From: Niabella sp.
GTDB taxonomy: Bacteria; Bacteroidota; Bacteroidia; Chitinophagales; Chitinophagaceae
Reading direction: 5' to 3'
Length of the DNA stretch: 42,244 nt
NCBI GenBank assembly: GCA_027493055.1
Contig: JAPUDO010000066.1
Location: forward strand, 25,243-67,486
Both the position numbers and the translations under genes were made by a program. The notes under the pieces are model-generated. The model ran no database searches, had not been told where the DNA came from, and saw nothing but the letters and a program-made list of their open reading frames with translations. Of this stretch, positions 18,087 to 27,342 are shown piece by piece; the stretch's first letter is position 1; every line of letters begins with the position of its first letter.

Positions 18087-21000
18087 TTATTGTATATCAA
18101 TGTTGGAAACTATCAATCCTTTTGCATTTTTTGTAACAAGCCTCACTTTATAATGCCCCGCATTGATCATACTTCCTGTATTTATAGTAATATAATTCCA
18201 TTTTCCGGGCCTTGTAAATTTAAAGACCGCCGGGGCTTCCACCATTTTAACGCCACTTACATCAAACAATTGTATAGTACCGGTCATATCCTGCTCCAGC
18301 GGATTGTTATACTTAACCGTAATGGAATATACATCGGCCACACCTGTTGATACAGGCCATACGATCTCTGCCTCCCCGCTGCCCGTTACTACGGTCCTTT
18401 CGCTGCCTGAAACCTCCTGCTTCTGTACATTACTATTAATGATCGCTACTTCAGATTTATAAGAAGTAGTAGGTTTTAAGTCATAAGCCGGTTGCATGCT
18501 CGACCTGAACATCATTGCAATCAACCAGTCTTGTGTCCCTGTAAAATCAAAATTACTTCCCGGCTCAAATCTCTTTTTATATACCCTGTACTTTCTTCCC
18601 CCATCTTCATCTGTTACTATAAAGGAATTTGCATTTTCAAAATCTTTGATCTGCCCTGGGATTTGCTGCTGCTCATCAACAGCTATATAAATATCTGCGC
18701 CGAATGGTGTGGAAAAGTTTAATATCCCTGAATTATGCTTCGCTCTTTGCATCCATTCAGCGCCAAAGAGAACCGATGGCAATTCATTAAACTCAATTTC
18801 TTTATCTGTAAATACTTTGTCGCCAATATCCATCCAGGACCGGATCTTAATCTCTGGCTCCGGCTTTCTTATCAACGCCACACCAGGTAATGACTGCGCC
18901 GGTTTTACTTCCTGGTTAGTAGTTGCGATGGCTATTGCGCTAATAATAGCCTGCCCGGCTTTTGATTCGGGGAAGCTTATCGTAAGATTATTATTTTTAA
19001 CAGTAAACGGGATCATCTTCTTAATCACCCTGTTGGTTCCTGCCTCTTTCCATATATCAAAATCATTTAAAACGGTCTCGTCATTAAAAGCAACGTCAAA
19101 AATCCTCATGCCTGAGCCATCCATATTGCTTCCAATTCCAATCCAGGGCTCTATGAAATACAGCTCTGCTAAATAATCTCCTGCAGGTAACGGAAAAATA
19201 AATTTAAGCTGGTCTTTCCCGTAACGGAAGGTTTGAAACAGTTCCCCATCTCCGGAACCTTTAAGCGGAACAGACACTCTTCGCTGCGAAGCAAAGTTTG
19301 CCGGCAGCTCCGGAAAGGAATTGGTCCACGACAAAGTCATTGGAGCTTCTGGCCTATTCCCCACCCTTACCGGGCCCTGCTTTGTTTTATCACCCCTCCA
19401 TAAATGACCATTTTTATCTGTATAATCGGGGCCGCCACAATTGATCCTGTAAACATAGTTCAGCCCTTTTTGAGATACAGTCAAATTTTCCCCGGTCTCA
19501 TATAATTTATTTAAGCCCGGCGCCTGTGGCAGATGATATAAAGCCACTGTATCTCTTGCAACTACCTTCCCCTCTACATATCCAACAGCATATAAAACAT
19601 TATACCTGATATCCGCTTTATTCCACATAAAATGGGAGCCTGTACCATTTCGCTTTTGTTTTCCTAAAGAAGCATTGTTTATATCATTGAACAGTTCTAC
19701 TTCATCGCAATTAGAATAAACGATGATAGAATCTTTAATCCCAGGTTGCATCCAGCGGTTGGGCCATGTATGGGAAGCAATATAAACCATTGGTTCCTTT
19801 TGAGCCGGTACATAATTGCTGCGAAACATATAAAACACATCAGTAGGCTCCTCCCATGGGGTTAACATGCCTTTGTAATTAACCGGTCCTACCCTGTCCA
19901 TCTCTCTTAATCCTTCACCACCCTGCACCCTGCCGGGATTATCATGCGACGTCAGCAACCAAAAGAAGTGGCCGGCCACACTGTCTTTTACTGATTCTGC
20001 AAGACGCAGTTTCTTTTCCATGAGCTGCGTAAACCGGTCTTCACTTACAGGTCCATTCTGAACAAAGCCTCCTTCAGTATGCAGGTCTAAAGTGCGCCAG
20101 GCGCCATACTCGCCTACTAATATTTGTCGCTTCAGGTCTTCGCCATACAGATCAGGATTGCCGCCATATGTGCCTGTCCAGTTCTGGGGCACATTCCAGT
20201 CAGAGCCTTCACCGCCATTACAGGTGGTAACCAATCTCTGGGAAGCCGAAGTAGGATCTAAAGACCGTATCAGCTCAGTGCATTCCTCTGCAAACGCTTT
20301 TGGCAATGTGCTTTCATTTTGCAATCCCCACATAACTACCGATGGATCATTACGACGTTCCACAACCCACTCTTTTAACAACTTTTTGAAATTATTTCTA
20401 AACTCCGGCGTATCATACCACACATGCGCTGAAAGCTGCGTCCACCATAAAATCCCCTTCTCGTTAAACAGTTTCCCATATAACAGATTATGGGGCTGAT
20501 GCCCATCCCTGAAAGCATTAAAGCCTGCGGCCTGCAACCATTTTACCCTTGATACAACCTGCTCATGCGAAAAAGCATGGCCCTGGCCGATAAGATGCTC
20601 ATATTCTGCAACTCCATTAATAAATACAGGTTTACCATTCAGAACAAACTGGTTAGTGGGCGTTCTCCAGTTAACTGTTCTAAAACCAAAATCAGTCTCC
20701 AACCTGTCTGTTTCTTTGTTATTTTCTTTTACAACAGAAACGATTTTATACAGGTATGGATCTGTGTCCGACCACAGGTTTACTTTTTTAAGCGTGATAT
20801 TTTTTATGGGAATTTCAATTACAGTGGCAGCTCTAACAGTCTTATGCTGCGATACAGTAGCTATAATCTTGCCTGTTCTATCTGCAAGGTGGTGCGTAAT
20901 GCTAAATTTCCTTTGCCTGGCCGAATAATTTTTTAAAGTTGTAGTAATATGCAGGGAAGCGCTGCTACTCCTAATATCCGCCCAGGCATGCACACCAAAA

Positions 21001-21638
21001 GGCTCAATACGCACTTCATTAGTGATTACCAGATGTACCGGCCTGAAAATACCCATTGGCTGAGAGCCCTCGCTAAAGCCCCGCTCATCGCTGCACCCAC
21101 CGCAAACCCAGGGCAGATCCTTTATAAACGGCGGATGCCATGCCCGGACAGCCAGTATATTTTCGGAACCCTCTGTTTTGATCTGATCAGTTACATCAAT
21201 AGTAAAAGTGGTTCTTCCCCCGGCATGCTCTCCCACTTTTTTTTCGTTCATATATACAGTTGCATAAGAACCTACTCCTTCAAAAAACAGGAAAAAACGT
21301 TTTCCGGTTTTTGATTGTTTAATACTGATCTTTTTGCGATACCATGCATCGCCATGTTTATTGCCATGCAGCATCCGGCGGTAACCATGATAATCATCCC
21401 AGTTATGCGGTACGTTTACCTGCTTCCATTTACTGTCATCTACATTCATCTGAAAAGCAGCCGGAACAGGGTTTTCATCATTACCAGCCAGGGTTCGCCA
21501 GTTGTTATTGAGACTAGCCTCGCCCCGTGCCCCTCCGAAAGAAACGGAAACAGCATGGCGGGGGGGAACCTGGGCATAGCCAACAGTAGCGCTACAAAAC
21601 ATCCAGATAGCTGCCAGAAACGCAACGTAAGACCTCAT
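18087..21638 (-). CDS. GH2 beta-glycosidase with malectin domain
   Basis: A long family-2 hydrolase (1183 residues) with extra C-terminal modules. The open frame extends to 21860, but the first 74 codons overlap the GH95 end and read through a dispersed repeat (21639-21710). The ATG at 21638 starts a clean signal peptide, MRSYVAFLAAIWMFCSATVGYAQ, so that start is chosen. Then come the sugar-binding domain (VNVPHNWDDYHG), the barrel with acid/base motif VMWGLQNEST (about residue 441) and nucleophile motif ILVGEYGAWR (about 508), a malectin-like carbohydrate-binding domain (YRINCGGPDYTD to about residue 905), and a C-terminal beta-sandwich. The long modular tail suggests binding of a complex polymer. 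Specificity (galactosidase, glucuronidase or other) is open. Confidence 0.9.
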   Translation of the reverse strand: MRSYVAFLAAIWMFCSATVGYAQVPPRHAVSVSFGGARGEASLNNNWRTLAGNDENPVPAAFQMNVDDSKWKQVNVPHNWDDYHGYRRMLHGNKHGDAWYRKKISIKQSKTGKRFFLFFEGVGSYATVYMNEKKVGEHAGGRTTFTIDVTDQIKTEGSENILAVRAWHPPFIKDLPWVCGGCSDERGFSEGSQPMGIFRPVHLVITNEVRIEPFGVHAWADIRSSSASLHITTTLKNYSARQRKFSITHHLADRTGKIIATVSQHKTVRAATVIEIPIKNITLKKVNLWSDTDPYLYKIVSVVKENNKETDRLETDFGFRTVNWRTPTNQFVLNGKPVFINGVAEYEHLIGQGHAFSHEQVVSRVKWLQAAGFNAFRDGHQPHNLLYGKLFNEKGILWWTQLSAHVWYDTPEFRNNFKKLLKEWVVERRNDPSVVMWGLQNESTLPKAFAEECTELIRSLDPTSASQRLVTTCNGGEGSDWNVPQNWTGTYGGNPDLYGEDLKRQILVGEYGAWRTLDLHTEGGFVQNGPVSEDRFTQLMEKKLRLAESVKDSVAGHFFWLLTSHDNPGRVQGGEGLREMDRVGPVNYKGMLTPWEEPTDVFYMFRSNYVPAQKEPMVYIASHTWPNRWMQPGIKDSIIVYSNCDEVELFNDINNASLGKQKRNGTGSHFMWNKADIRYNVLYAVGYVEGKVVARDTVALYHLPQAPGLNKLYETGENLTVSQKGLNYVYRINCGGPDYTDKNGHLWRGDKTKQGPVRVGNRPEAPMTLSWTNSFPELPANFASQRRVSVPLKGSGDGELFQTFRYGKDQLKFIFPLPAGDYLAELYFIEPWIGIGSNMDGSGMRIFDVAFNDETVLNDFDIWKEAGTNRVIKKMIPFTVKNNNLTISFPESKAGQAIISAIAIATTNQEVKPAQSLPGVALIRKPEPEIKIRSWMDIGDKVFTDKEIEFNELPSVLFGAEWMQRAKHNSGILNFSTPFGADIYIAVDEQQQIPGQIKDFENANSFIVTDEDGGRKYRVYKKRFEPGSNFDFTGTQDWLIAMMFRSSMQPAYDLKPTTSYKSEVAIINSNVQKQEVSGSERTVVTGSGEAEIVWPVSTGVADVYSITVKYNNPLEQDMTGTIQLFDVSGVKMVEAPAVFKFTRPGKWNYITINTGSMINAGHYKVRLVTKNAKGLIVSNIDIQ

Positions 21639-21710
21639 CCCCCAGCCTGGCCCCCTTTGCTTTTCCCCTAAAGGAGGAAACAGAACAGAGAGAGGGAGAG
21701 AACGGAGCAT
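21639..21710. repeat. Dispersed GC-rich repeat (GACCTCATCCCCC type)
   Basis: A G/C-rich patch in an AT-rich gap: CATCCCCCAGCCTGG, then CCCCCTTTGCTTTTCCCC, TAAAGGAGG and the purine run AGAGAGAGGGAGAG. It resembles short intergenic repeats that recur in many Bacteroidota genomes. It abuts the ATG of the GH2-malectin gene, so its GGGGG could act as part of the ribosome-binding region. Base composition differs from the coding DNA on both sides. Confidence 0.6.
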
Positions 21711-21804
21711 ATCACAAAATAGCTGTATTGAAACAAAAACGCTCTCTTTCACCCTTTCTTTTCTGGTAAAAGGATTTTGTTTAAACAATTCAGAAATATA
21801 TTTT

Positions 21805-24609
21805 TTATAACTGCTGAAGCGATCCATTAAAACGATAAGTCCTGTTTTTTTGCGTTGCAATATTTACGGTTTGCCCATTATACCTGAGCTTCAAAGGCTG
21901 GCCTGCCAGCGATCTTACAGACATTGACTGTAACTTACCGGCGCTCCATTTAATGTCCAGCTCAAAGCCCCCTCTTGCCTTAATACCCTTTACCTCACCA
22001 CTGGCAAAGGCGGCAGGTAAAGCGGGGAAAATATCAATAAAACCGGTATGACTTTGAATCAGCATTTCGCCTATACCTGCTGCGCCTCCAAAGTTGCCAT
22101 CAATTTGAAACGGCGGATGCGCATCAAAAAGATTTGGATAACTACCAGCCCCACCGGTGACGGGACTTAGCAGCATCTTAATCATATGGAAAGCGTGCTC
22201 TCCATCTTTAAACCGCGCCCAGCAATTAATTTTCCAACCCAGGCTCCAGCCGGTAGCTTCATCTCCACGAAATAGTAGAGATTGCTTTGCAGCGTTCATT
22301 AAAGCCGGCGATTCATCGTAGTTGATTTCATTGCCCGGATACATACCCCACAAATGCGAAATATGCCGGTGCTTATTATTGGGGTTATCTACATCCTGCA
22401 TCCACTCCTGTAATTGCCCATATTTACCAATCATGTTTGGCGCAATCTGCTTATACTTTTCACCCAGCCTTTTTCGTAAGTCTTCATCAACATTCAAAAT
22501 GTTGGCTGCTTCAATTACGCTTTTGAATAATGCCCGTATAATCTGATGATCCATCGTAGGGCCTGCTACAAGTCCTCCCTGCTCCGGCGAATTAGATGGT
22601 GTGCTGATGAGATACCCTGTTTTAGGGTCTTTTACTAAACAGTGATCAAAAAAGAGCGCCGCTTCTTTCATTATGCTATAAGCAGTATCTCTTAAGAAAT
22701 TCTTATCCTGAGTAAACAGGTAATGCTCCCATAAATGTGTAGCCAACCATGCGCCACCCGTAGGCCAGATGCCATGGTTAGCTGCGTTGATGGGAGCTGT
22801 ACCGCGCCACAAGTCGGTATTATGATGAAGTACCCATCCCGGTGCGTTATAATGATCTTTAGCAGTTTGCTTGCCGGTAATAGCCAGGTCGCGGATCATG
22901 CTGAACAGCGGCTGGTGCATTTGCGATAAATTTAATAGTTCGGCAGGCCAGTAATTCATTTCCGCATTGATATTGGTAGTGTATTTACTACCCCAGGGGG
23001 GATTGACTAAATCGTTCCAGATACCCTGCAAATTAGCGGGCATAGTTCCCGGGCGTGATGAGGATATAAGCAGGTACCTTCCATATTGCATATATAATGC
23101 TGCAAATGCCGGATCTTTTCCATCGGCGAACCGGCTTAATCTTTCATCAGTTGGAATAGCTGCTCTTTTATCTTCGCCCAAGCTGATAAAAAATGTATTG
23201 AACCATTTCTTGTATTCTGCAATATGTGCGGTTTTCAGGCTGGTATAGGTTTTGCCCTGAATCGATTGCAGTGCTTTAACACAAGCCAGCGTGGGGTCAG
23301 CACCTGCATCATTAAAGTTTTTATAAGAAGTTCCGGCAGCTAAATAAAGCGTTGCTTCGTCGGCACCGGAAACCACAAGCGCGCCTTTATCAACCACTAA
23401 TTTACCTCCTTTCAATACTGCCTGCAAATAACCCGCTCCTTTCAGTGCCCCTGTACGCACTTTAAGAGAAAGTACCACCGTATTATTTTTCAGTTTTGTA
23501 ACGGTAAAATCACGATGCGGACTACTTAAGACAGCTTTAAAACCAAGGCTGCCTTTTTTGCTTGCCGTAAGATGCGTTACTATTGCCTGGTTGGGTGCTG
23601 AAACAAAATACTCCCTTTTATAATTTACCCCTTTGAGCGTATAAGAAGTAGTAGCCACAGCATTGGAAATATCCAGTTCTCTTTTATAATTGGTATATCC
23701 CGATGTGCTGCCAAACTCCAGGTGCAGATCGCCAAATGGCTGATAGCTGTCCTGGTACACTCCCACAGGCGGCGGATTGTCATTTACCACATGATATTTC
23801 CAATACCCATTTAAAGATATTTTCGCAGCAGGATCGTTTACCGGGTAAACGCCTATATGCACCGTAGTATCCTTGTACCCATAAATGCCTCCCTTATTTG
23901 CAAAATTTAAAACCAGTATAGCTATCGTATTCTCACCCTTCTTCAGGATGTTTTTAGGAATCATGTATTTCCGTCCTTCGGTATTTTGCTGGCTGCCTAC
24001 CAAAACCCCATTTACATAAGTGTAATCAAAATCCCTTATCCTGTTGAAATCCGCCACCATATCCTGCTCTTTCCAGTTGTAGGGCAAAACAAAACTGGTA
24101 CGCAGCCAAACAGCGCCATCCAGCCCTTCAAACCCTACTGTTTCCCATCCATCCCAACTCGGTACTTTCATAGGTTTCCAGGCTTTATCATCCATACCAG
24201 GCAAAGCAAATTTTATATCCCTGGTAACTTCTTTAATCCAGTGCTTATTATCGGCCTCTGTACTTTTCAATCCCATAAAATGTTCTTCGGCCAAAGCTTC
24301 GGCTTCTTTCTGTTTCCCTGCAAACAATAATTGCCGGATGCTGTCAAGATACTTATAGGCTCCCGGGCGACTATACTGCCGGGGTTCACCGGTCCACAGT
24401 GTTTCCTCGTTAAACTGAATGCGATCAGATGCCACCCCGCCAAACACCATAGCGCCAATACGTCCATTACCCAATGGTAATGCTTCAACCCATTTTTCTG
24501 CGGGATGCTTATACCATAGCTTTAGATCCTGCGAAAATGCTGATGAGCTTACCAGTATCCCAATGGCAAGGCTGATACCCATCGTGTATAATAAGCCTAC
24601 TTTACGCAT
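21805..24609 (-). CDS. GH95 alpha-L-fucosidase or alpha-L-galactosidase with inserted domain
   Basis: Family-95 inverting hydrolase expected to remove alpha-1,2-fucose or alpha-L-galactose from pectin side chains. The ORF opens at 24660, but MRKVGLLYTMGISLAIGILV at 24609 is the signal peptide start and lies 10 bases after the GH28 stop. N-terminal motifs EALPLGNGRIGAMVFGG and FNEETLWTG, then TNINAEMNYWPAE, HRHISHLWGMYPG, GDEATGWSLGWK and PFQIDGNFGG carry the family's catalytic Asn, Glu and Asp positions. At 934 residues it is longer than usual because residues about 115-288 hold an extra jelly-roll-like domain (VWLRTSFVLPYNWKEQDM; YVNGVLVGSQQNTEGRKY), like the sugar-binding domain of GH2 enzymes, spliced into the N-terminal domain. 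Confidence 0.92.
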   Translation of the reverse strand: MRKVGLLYTMGISLAIGILVSSSAFSQDLKLWYKHPAEKWVEALPLGNGRIGAMVFGGVASDRIQFNEETLWTGEPRQYSRPGAYKYLDSIRQLLFAGKQKEAEALAEEHFMGLKSTEADNKHWIKEVTRDIKFALPGMDDKAWKPMKVPSWDGWETVGFEGLDGAVWLRTSFVLPYNWKEQDMVADFNRIRDFDYTYVNGVLVGSQQNTEGRKYMIPKNILKKGENTIAILVLNFANKGGIYGYKDTTVHIGVYPVNDPAAKISLNGYWKYHVVNDNPPPVGVYQDSYQPFGDLHLEFGSTSGYTNYKRELDISNAVATTSYTLKGVNYKREYFVSAPNQAIVTHLTASKKGSLGFKAVLSSPHRDFTVTKLKNNTVVLSLKVRTGALKGAGYLQAVLKGGKLVVDKGALVVSGADEATLYLAAGTSYKNFNDAGADPTLACVKALQSIQGKTYTSLKTAHIAEYKKWFNTFFISLGEDKRAAIPTDERLSRFADGKDPAFAALYMQYGRYLLISSSRPGTMPANLQGIWNDLVNPPWGSKYTTNINAEMNYWPAELLNLSQMHQPLFSMIRDLAITGKQTAKDHYNAPGWVLHHNTDLWRGTAPINAANHGIWPTGGAWLATHLWEHYLFTQDKNFLRDTAYSIMKEAALFFDHCLVKDPKTGYLISTPSNSPEQGGLVAGPTMDHQIIRALFKSVIEAANILNVDEDLRKRLGEKYKQIAPNMIGKYGQLQEWMQDVDNPNNKHRHISHLWGMYPGNEINYDESPALMNAAKQSLLFRGDEATGWSLGWKINCWARFKDGEHAFHMIKMLLSPVTGGAGSYPNLFDAHPPFQIDGNFGGAAGIGEMLIQSHTGFIDIFPALPAAFASGEVKGIKARGGFELDIKWSAGKLQSMSVRSLAGQPLKLRYNGQTVNIATQKNRTYRFNGSLQQL

Positions 24610-24619
24610 GTTACAACTT

Positions 24620-26191
24620 TTAATCCCGTTTAATTTCATTAGTATTAACTTCTTTTCCAACCAAAACTAATTCATTGCGAAACAGGTTGTTTCTAAGGTT
24701 TATATTTCTTGTTTGCTCACCGGTAATTTCAAGATACCTGTCAGCGCCCTCAAACGGCCATGAGTTTTGAAGCAATACATTTTTAGTATTGTTTAATATC
24801 ACTACCGGTTTATCTGCTAAAGGTGTGGTTGTTTCAAAACCGTTAACCAGCAGGCGATCTACATTATTTGCTTTTAAAGAGCTGCCTATTGTTGTATTTA
24901 CGCGCACGTTGTGCAGCTGTATATCTTTTGCATTCCTGATAGTAATACCCTGGCTTGCGTGGAAAACCACATCATTCAGACTGATCTCGCTTACCGGCAT
25001 TTCCTCAATACCATTGATATACATAGCTTCGTTAGTATAGGCAGTTATATTGCTCAGCCTGATATTACGGAATTTTGGCGTACGATCTGAAACCGGCTCA
25101 GGAGACGACTTTGCATATTCCATATCCATAACAATAGCCTGGTCCCGTATATTTTTCATTACAATATTATCCACCCTTATATCTTCTACAACGCCACCCC
25201 TTCCACGCACTGTTTTTAAACGGATGCCCCTGTCGGTACCATCAAACACACAATTACTGATCGTGATTTTCTTAACATCGCCGCTCATTTCACTGCCAAT
25301 CACAACACCACCATGGCCAGCCAGCATAGTACAGTTGGTAATGCTGTAATTTTCTGCGGGCCTTGCTTTTGTTCTCCCCGGCAAATCTTTACCCGATTTA
25401 ATGGTAATACAGTCATCTCCCACACTAATAAAGCAATCGCTGATGCGCACATTACTGCAGCTTTCCGGGTTAATGCCATCAGTATTGGGCGCCAGGCGCT
25501 TGGGGTTCAATACTGTTACTGCATGAATGGTTACATTATCGCAAAACTGCGGGTTGATGGTCCAGAAAGGAGAGTTTTGAATAGTAATACCCTGTATAAG
25601 AATATTTTTACAGTTCATGAATTGTATGAACGGCGGGCGGAGAAAACCCCGCTTCATTTGCCTGGGATCATCGGGCAGCAAAATATCCTTATTTAACCGG
25701 TCGAACTCCAGCTGCCATTTTGATCGCGGCTGCCCCTCTTTATATCCTTCCACAAAATGCCACCATTTAGTACCATGCCCGTCAATGAGCCCACGGCCTG
25801 TTATAGTTATATTTTCCACACCATTAGCATAAAACAAGGGAGAAAAGCTGGTAACATCAACCCCTTCATACCGGCTTTCTACCATAGGCAGGTAATCATC
25901 AAAATCATCACTGAAGTGCAGCTCAGCACCGGCATCAATAAAAATGGTAATGTTACTTTTTAAATGTACAGGACCGGTCAGATATTTTCCCGCAGGAAAA
26001 TACACGGTGCCGCCGCCAGCTTTGGCTGCTGCATCGATAGCTTTCTTAATAGCGGCCGTTGCTTTGGCACTGCTGTCTTTTTTAGCGCCGTATTTAGTTA
26101 CATCATAAAAGGATTGTGCTGCGGCCGTAAGCGCTGAACAAAAAAATACCAGGAAAATAAAGCTCCGTATTATGCTATGGCAATGCATCAT
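24620..26191 (-). CDS. GH28 polygalacturonase/rhamnogalacturonase
   Basis: Inverting pectin hydrolase of family 28 (523 residues, periplasmic or secreted). The signal peptide is SIIRSFIFLVFFCSALTAAAQ. The right-handed beta-helix begins with FYDVTKYGAKKDSSAKATAA. All four family motifs are present: PNTDGINPES, SVGDDCITIKSG, AGHGGVVIGSE and RGIRLKT, which carry the catalytic Asp residues, the His and the Arg/Lys that bind the carboxylate. It is the first gene of the GH28-GH95-GH2-GH78-GH43-like operon. Whether it attacks homogalacturonan or the rhamnose-galacturonate backbone cannot be told by eye; the rhamnose-directed neighbours favour an exo-acting or rhamnogalacturonan enzyme. Confidence 0.94.
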   Translation of the reverse strand: MMHCHSIIRSFIFLVFFCSALTAAAQSFYDVTKYGAKKDSSAKATAAIKKAIDAAAKAGGGTVYFPAGKYLTGPVHLKSNITIFIDAGAELHFSDDFDDYLPMVESRYEGVDVTSFSPLFYANGVENITITGRGLIDGHGTKWWHFVEGYKEGQPRSKWQLEFDRLNKDILLPDDPRQMKRGFLRPPFIQFMNCKNILIQGITIQNSPFWTINPQFCDNVTIHAVTVLNPKRLAPNTDGINPESCSNVRISDCFISVGDDCITIKSGKDLPGRTKARPAENYSITNCTMLAGHGGVVIGSEMSGDVKKITISNCVFDGTDRGIRLKTVRGRGGVVEDIRVDNIVMKNIRDQAIVMDMEYAKSSPEPVSDRTPKFRNIRLSNITAYTNEAMYINGIEEMPVSEISLNDVVFHASQGITIRNAKDIQLHNVRVNTTIGSSLKANNVDRLLVNGFETTTPLADKPVVILNNTKNVLLQNSWPFEGADRYLEITGEQTRNINLRNNLFRNELVLVGKEVNTNEIKRD

Positions 26192-26226
26192 GGTTTGTCT
26201 GAATCGTTTTAATTAAAGTATTTGCT

Positions 26227-26376
26227 ATGAATGATATGAATCGCTATAAAGGTAATTGGAGAATAGTAAAAAAGGATGGGGATATTTATTTTCAATTTGT
26301 ACTTTTTTACTATCCGCAGAAAGAGGCAGCTATTGGTATTTTAAATAGAATTATCGAGGAGCGGAGCACAGGTTAA
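26227..26376 (+). CDS. Possible 49-residue ORF before the Rpn gene
   Basis: An ATG at 26227 opens a 49-codon frame ending in TAA at 26376. The product begins MNDMNRYKGNWRIVKKDGD and ends GILNRIIEERSTG. It has mixed charged and aromatic residues that look protein-like rather than random, but no family is recognised. It lies 86 bases before the Rpn-type nuclease on the same strand and overlaps the promoter region of GH28. It may be a small partner of the nuclease, a remnant, or chance. Confidence 0.35.
   Translation: MNDMNRYKGNWRIVKKDGDIYFQFVLFYYPQKEAAIGILNRIIEERSTG
26247..26312 (-). promoter_or_regulatory. Possible GH28 promoter with TAGTAAAAAA inverted repeat
   Basis: A perfect 10-base inverted repeat, TAGTAAAAAA (26264-26273) and TTTTTTACTA (26303-26312), lies upstream of GH28. 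A minus-strand TACCTTTA (complement of 26247-26254) resembles the -7 box. The outer TTTTACTA lies within one base of the distance seen in the three pectin-regulon promoters, but the middle block and the TTG are not conserved. The call is weak, and the area overlaps a possible small ORF on the other strand. Confidence 0.35.
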
Positions 26377-26462
26377 CGGAGAAAAATAATTAACTTCACC
26401 CTGTTGGATAATGCATCACAATCATGGCTACCTATAAATGCATATCCAACAAAATAAAACCT

Positions 26463-27341
26463 ATGAGCAGTAACACCTCCATCCACGACAATTTTATCCG
26501 CGGTATTTTATCTGATAAAAGTATTGCGGTGGAATATTTTAAAAGTTATTTACCCGATTTTATAAGCAGACAGCTGGATTTTACCACATTAACACAACTG
26601 CCGGACACTTATCTATCCGGAGCGTTAAAGAAAACGATGTCCGACATTGTTTATTCCTGCCAAAAAACAGGCACGAAAAAAACCATAAAAGTCAGCTTAT
26701 TGATAGAACATAAAAGCTATCCTGATCAATATACAACCATACAAATCGGCGGTTATATCTTTTCGGCCCTACAAAAGCAGGTAGCCAACAAAGAGCAGCT
26801 ATCCCTCGTTATTCCTGTACTGCTTTATCATGGTAAAGGGAAATGGCGCTACCGCACTTTATCAGATCTTTTTGAAGAAGCAGAAGAGAGCTGGAAACAA
26901 TATATACCTGATTTCGAGTATATTTATAACGATTTAGGCGCTTTAAACGATACAGCTATAGAAAAGCTGAATAATAAATTTTTAGCAGCTTCTGTTTTGG
27001 CGCTGAAGCATAGTACAGAAAAAGAGTGGTTAGAACATAATGCAGTGAAACTGTTAATATTAGCATCTGAAGGCACCAAAGACCTTCAAAAAGGGCTTAT
27101 CATTTATTTGTATAGCAGGGCAAAGCTGGAAGAAGAAAAAATATTAAATTTGCTACCAGTACCAATAAAAGACACAATAATGAACTCATTAGATTTTTAT
27201 ATTGAAAAAGGGATTGAAAAGGGTAAAGAGCAAGTAGTAAAGAACCTGTTGGCGTCAGGTAAATTTTCTATTGCTGAAATTGCCGGTTTTGCCGGTGTTA
27301 CTGAAGCTTTTGTCAAAAAGATACAAACTACCTTAAAATAG
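26463..27341 (+). CDS. Rpn/YhgA-type PD-(D/E)XK nuclease (transposase_31 family)
   Basis: A 292-residue protein of the recombination-promoting nuclease family (PF04754-like). The frame opens at 26424, but MSSNTSIHDNFIRGILSDKS at 26463 matches the usual family start. The nuclease core is visible: Asp61 (MSDIVYS), then Glu82-His-Lys84 (LLIEHKSY), fitting the PD-(D/E)XK pattern, followed by PVLLYHGKGKW, a family hallmark. The C-terminus (KGIEKGKEQVVKNLLASGKFSIAEIAGFAGVTEAFVKK) is the usual helical tail. It stands alone on the plus strand inside a minus-strand pectin locus and ends one base before the stop of the GH67-like gene. It has no role in sugar use and looks like a mobile-type insertion. 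No terminal inverted repeats were found. Confidence 0.88.
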   Translation: MSSNTSIHDNFIRGILSDKSIAVEYFKSYLPDFISRQLDFTTLTQLPDTYLSGALKKTMSDIVYSCQKTGTKKTIKVSLLIEHKSYPDQYTTIQIGGYIFSALQKQVANKEQLSLVIPVLLYHGKGKWRYRTLSDLFEEAEESWKQYIPDFEYIYNDLGALNDTAIEKLNNKFLAASVLALKHSTEKEWLEHNAVKLLILASEGTKDLQKGLIIYLYSRAKLEEEKILNLLPVPIKDTIMNSLDFYIEKGIEKGKEQVVKNLLASGKFSIAEIAGFAGVTEAFVKKIQTTLK

Positions 27342-27342
27342 G

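Noticed and set aside
26424-27341. Rpn gene as a complete insertion sequence
   Set aside because: No terminal inverted repeats or target duplication were found; it is a single nuclease gene, not a recognisable element.
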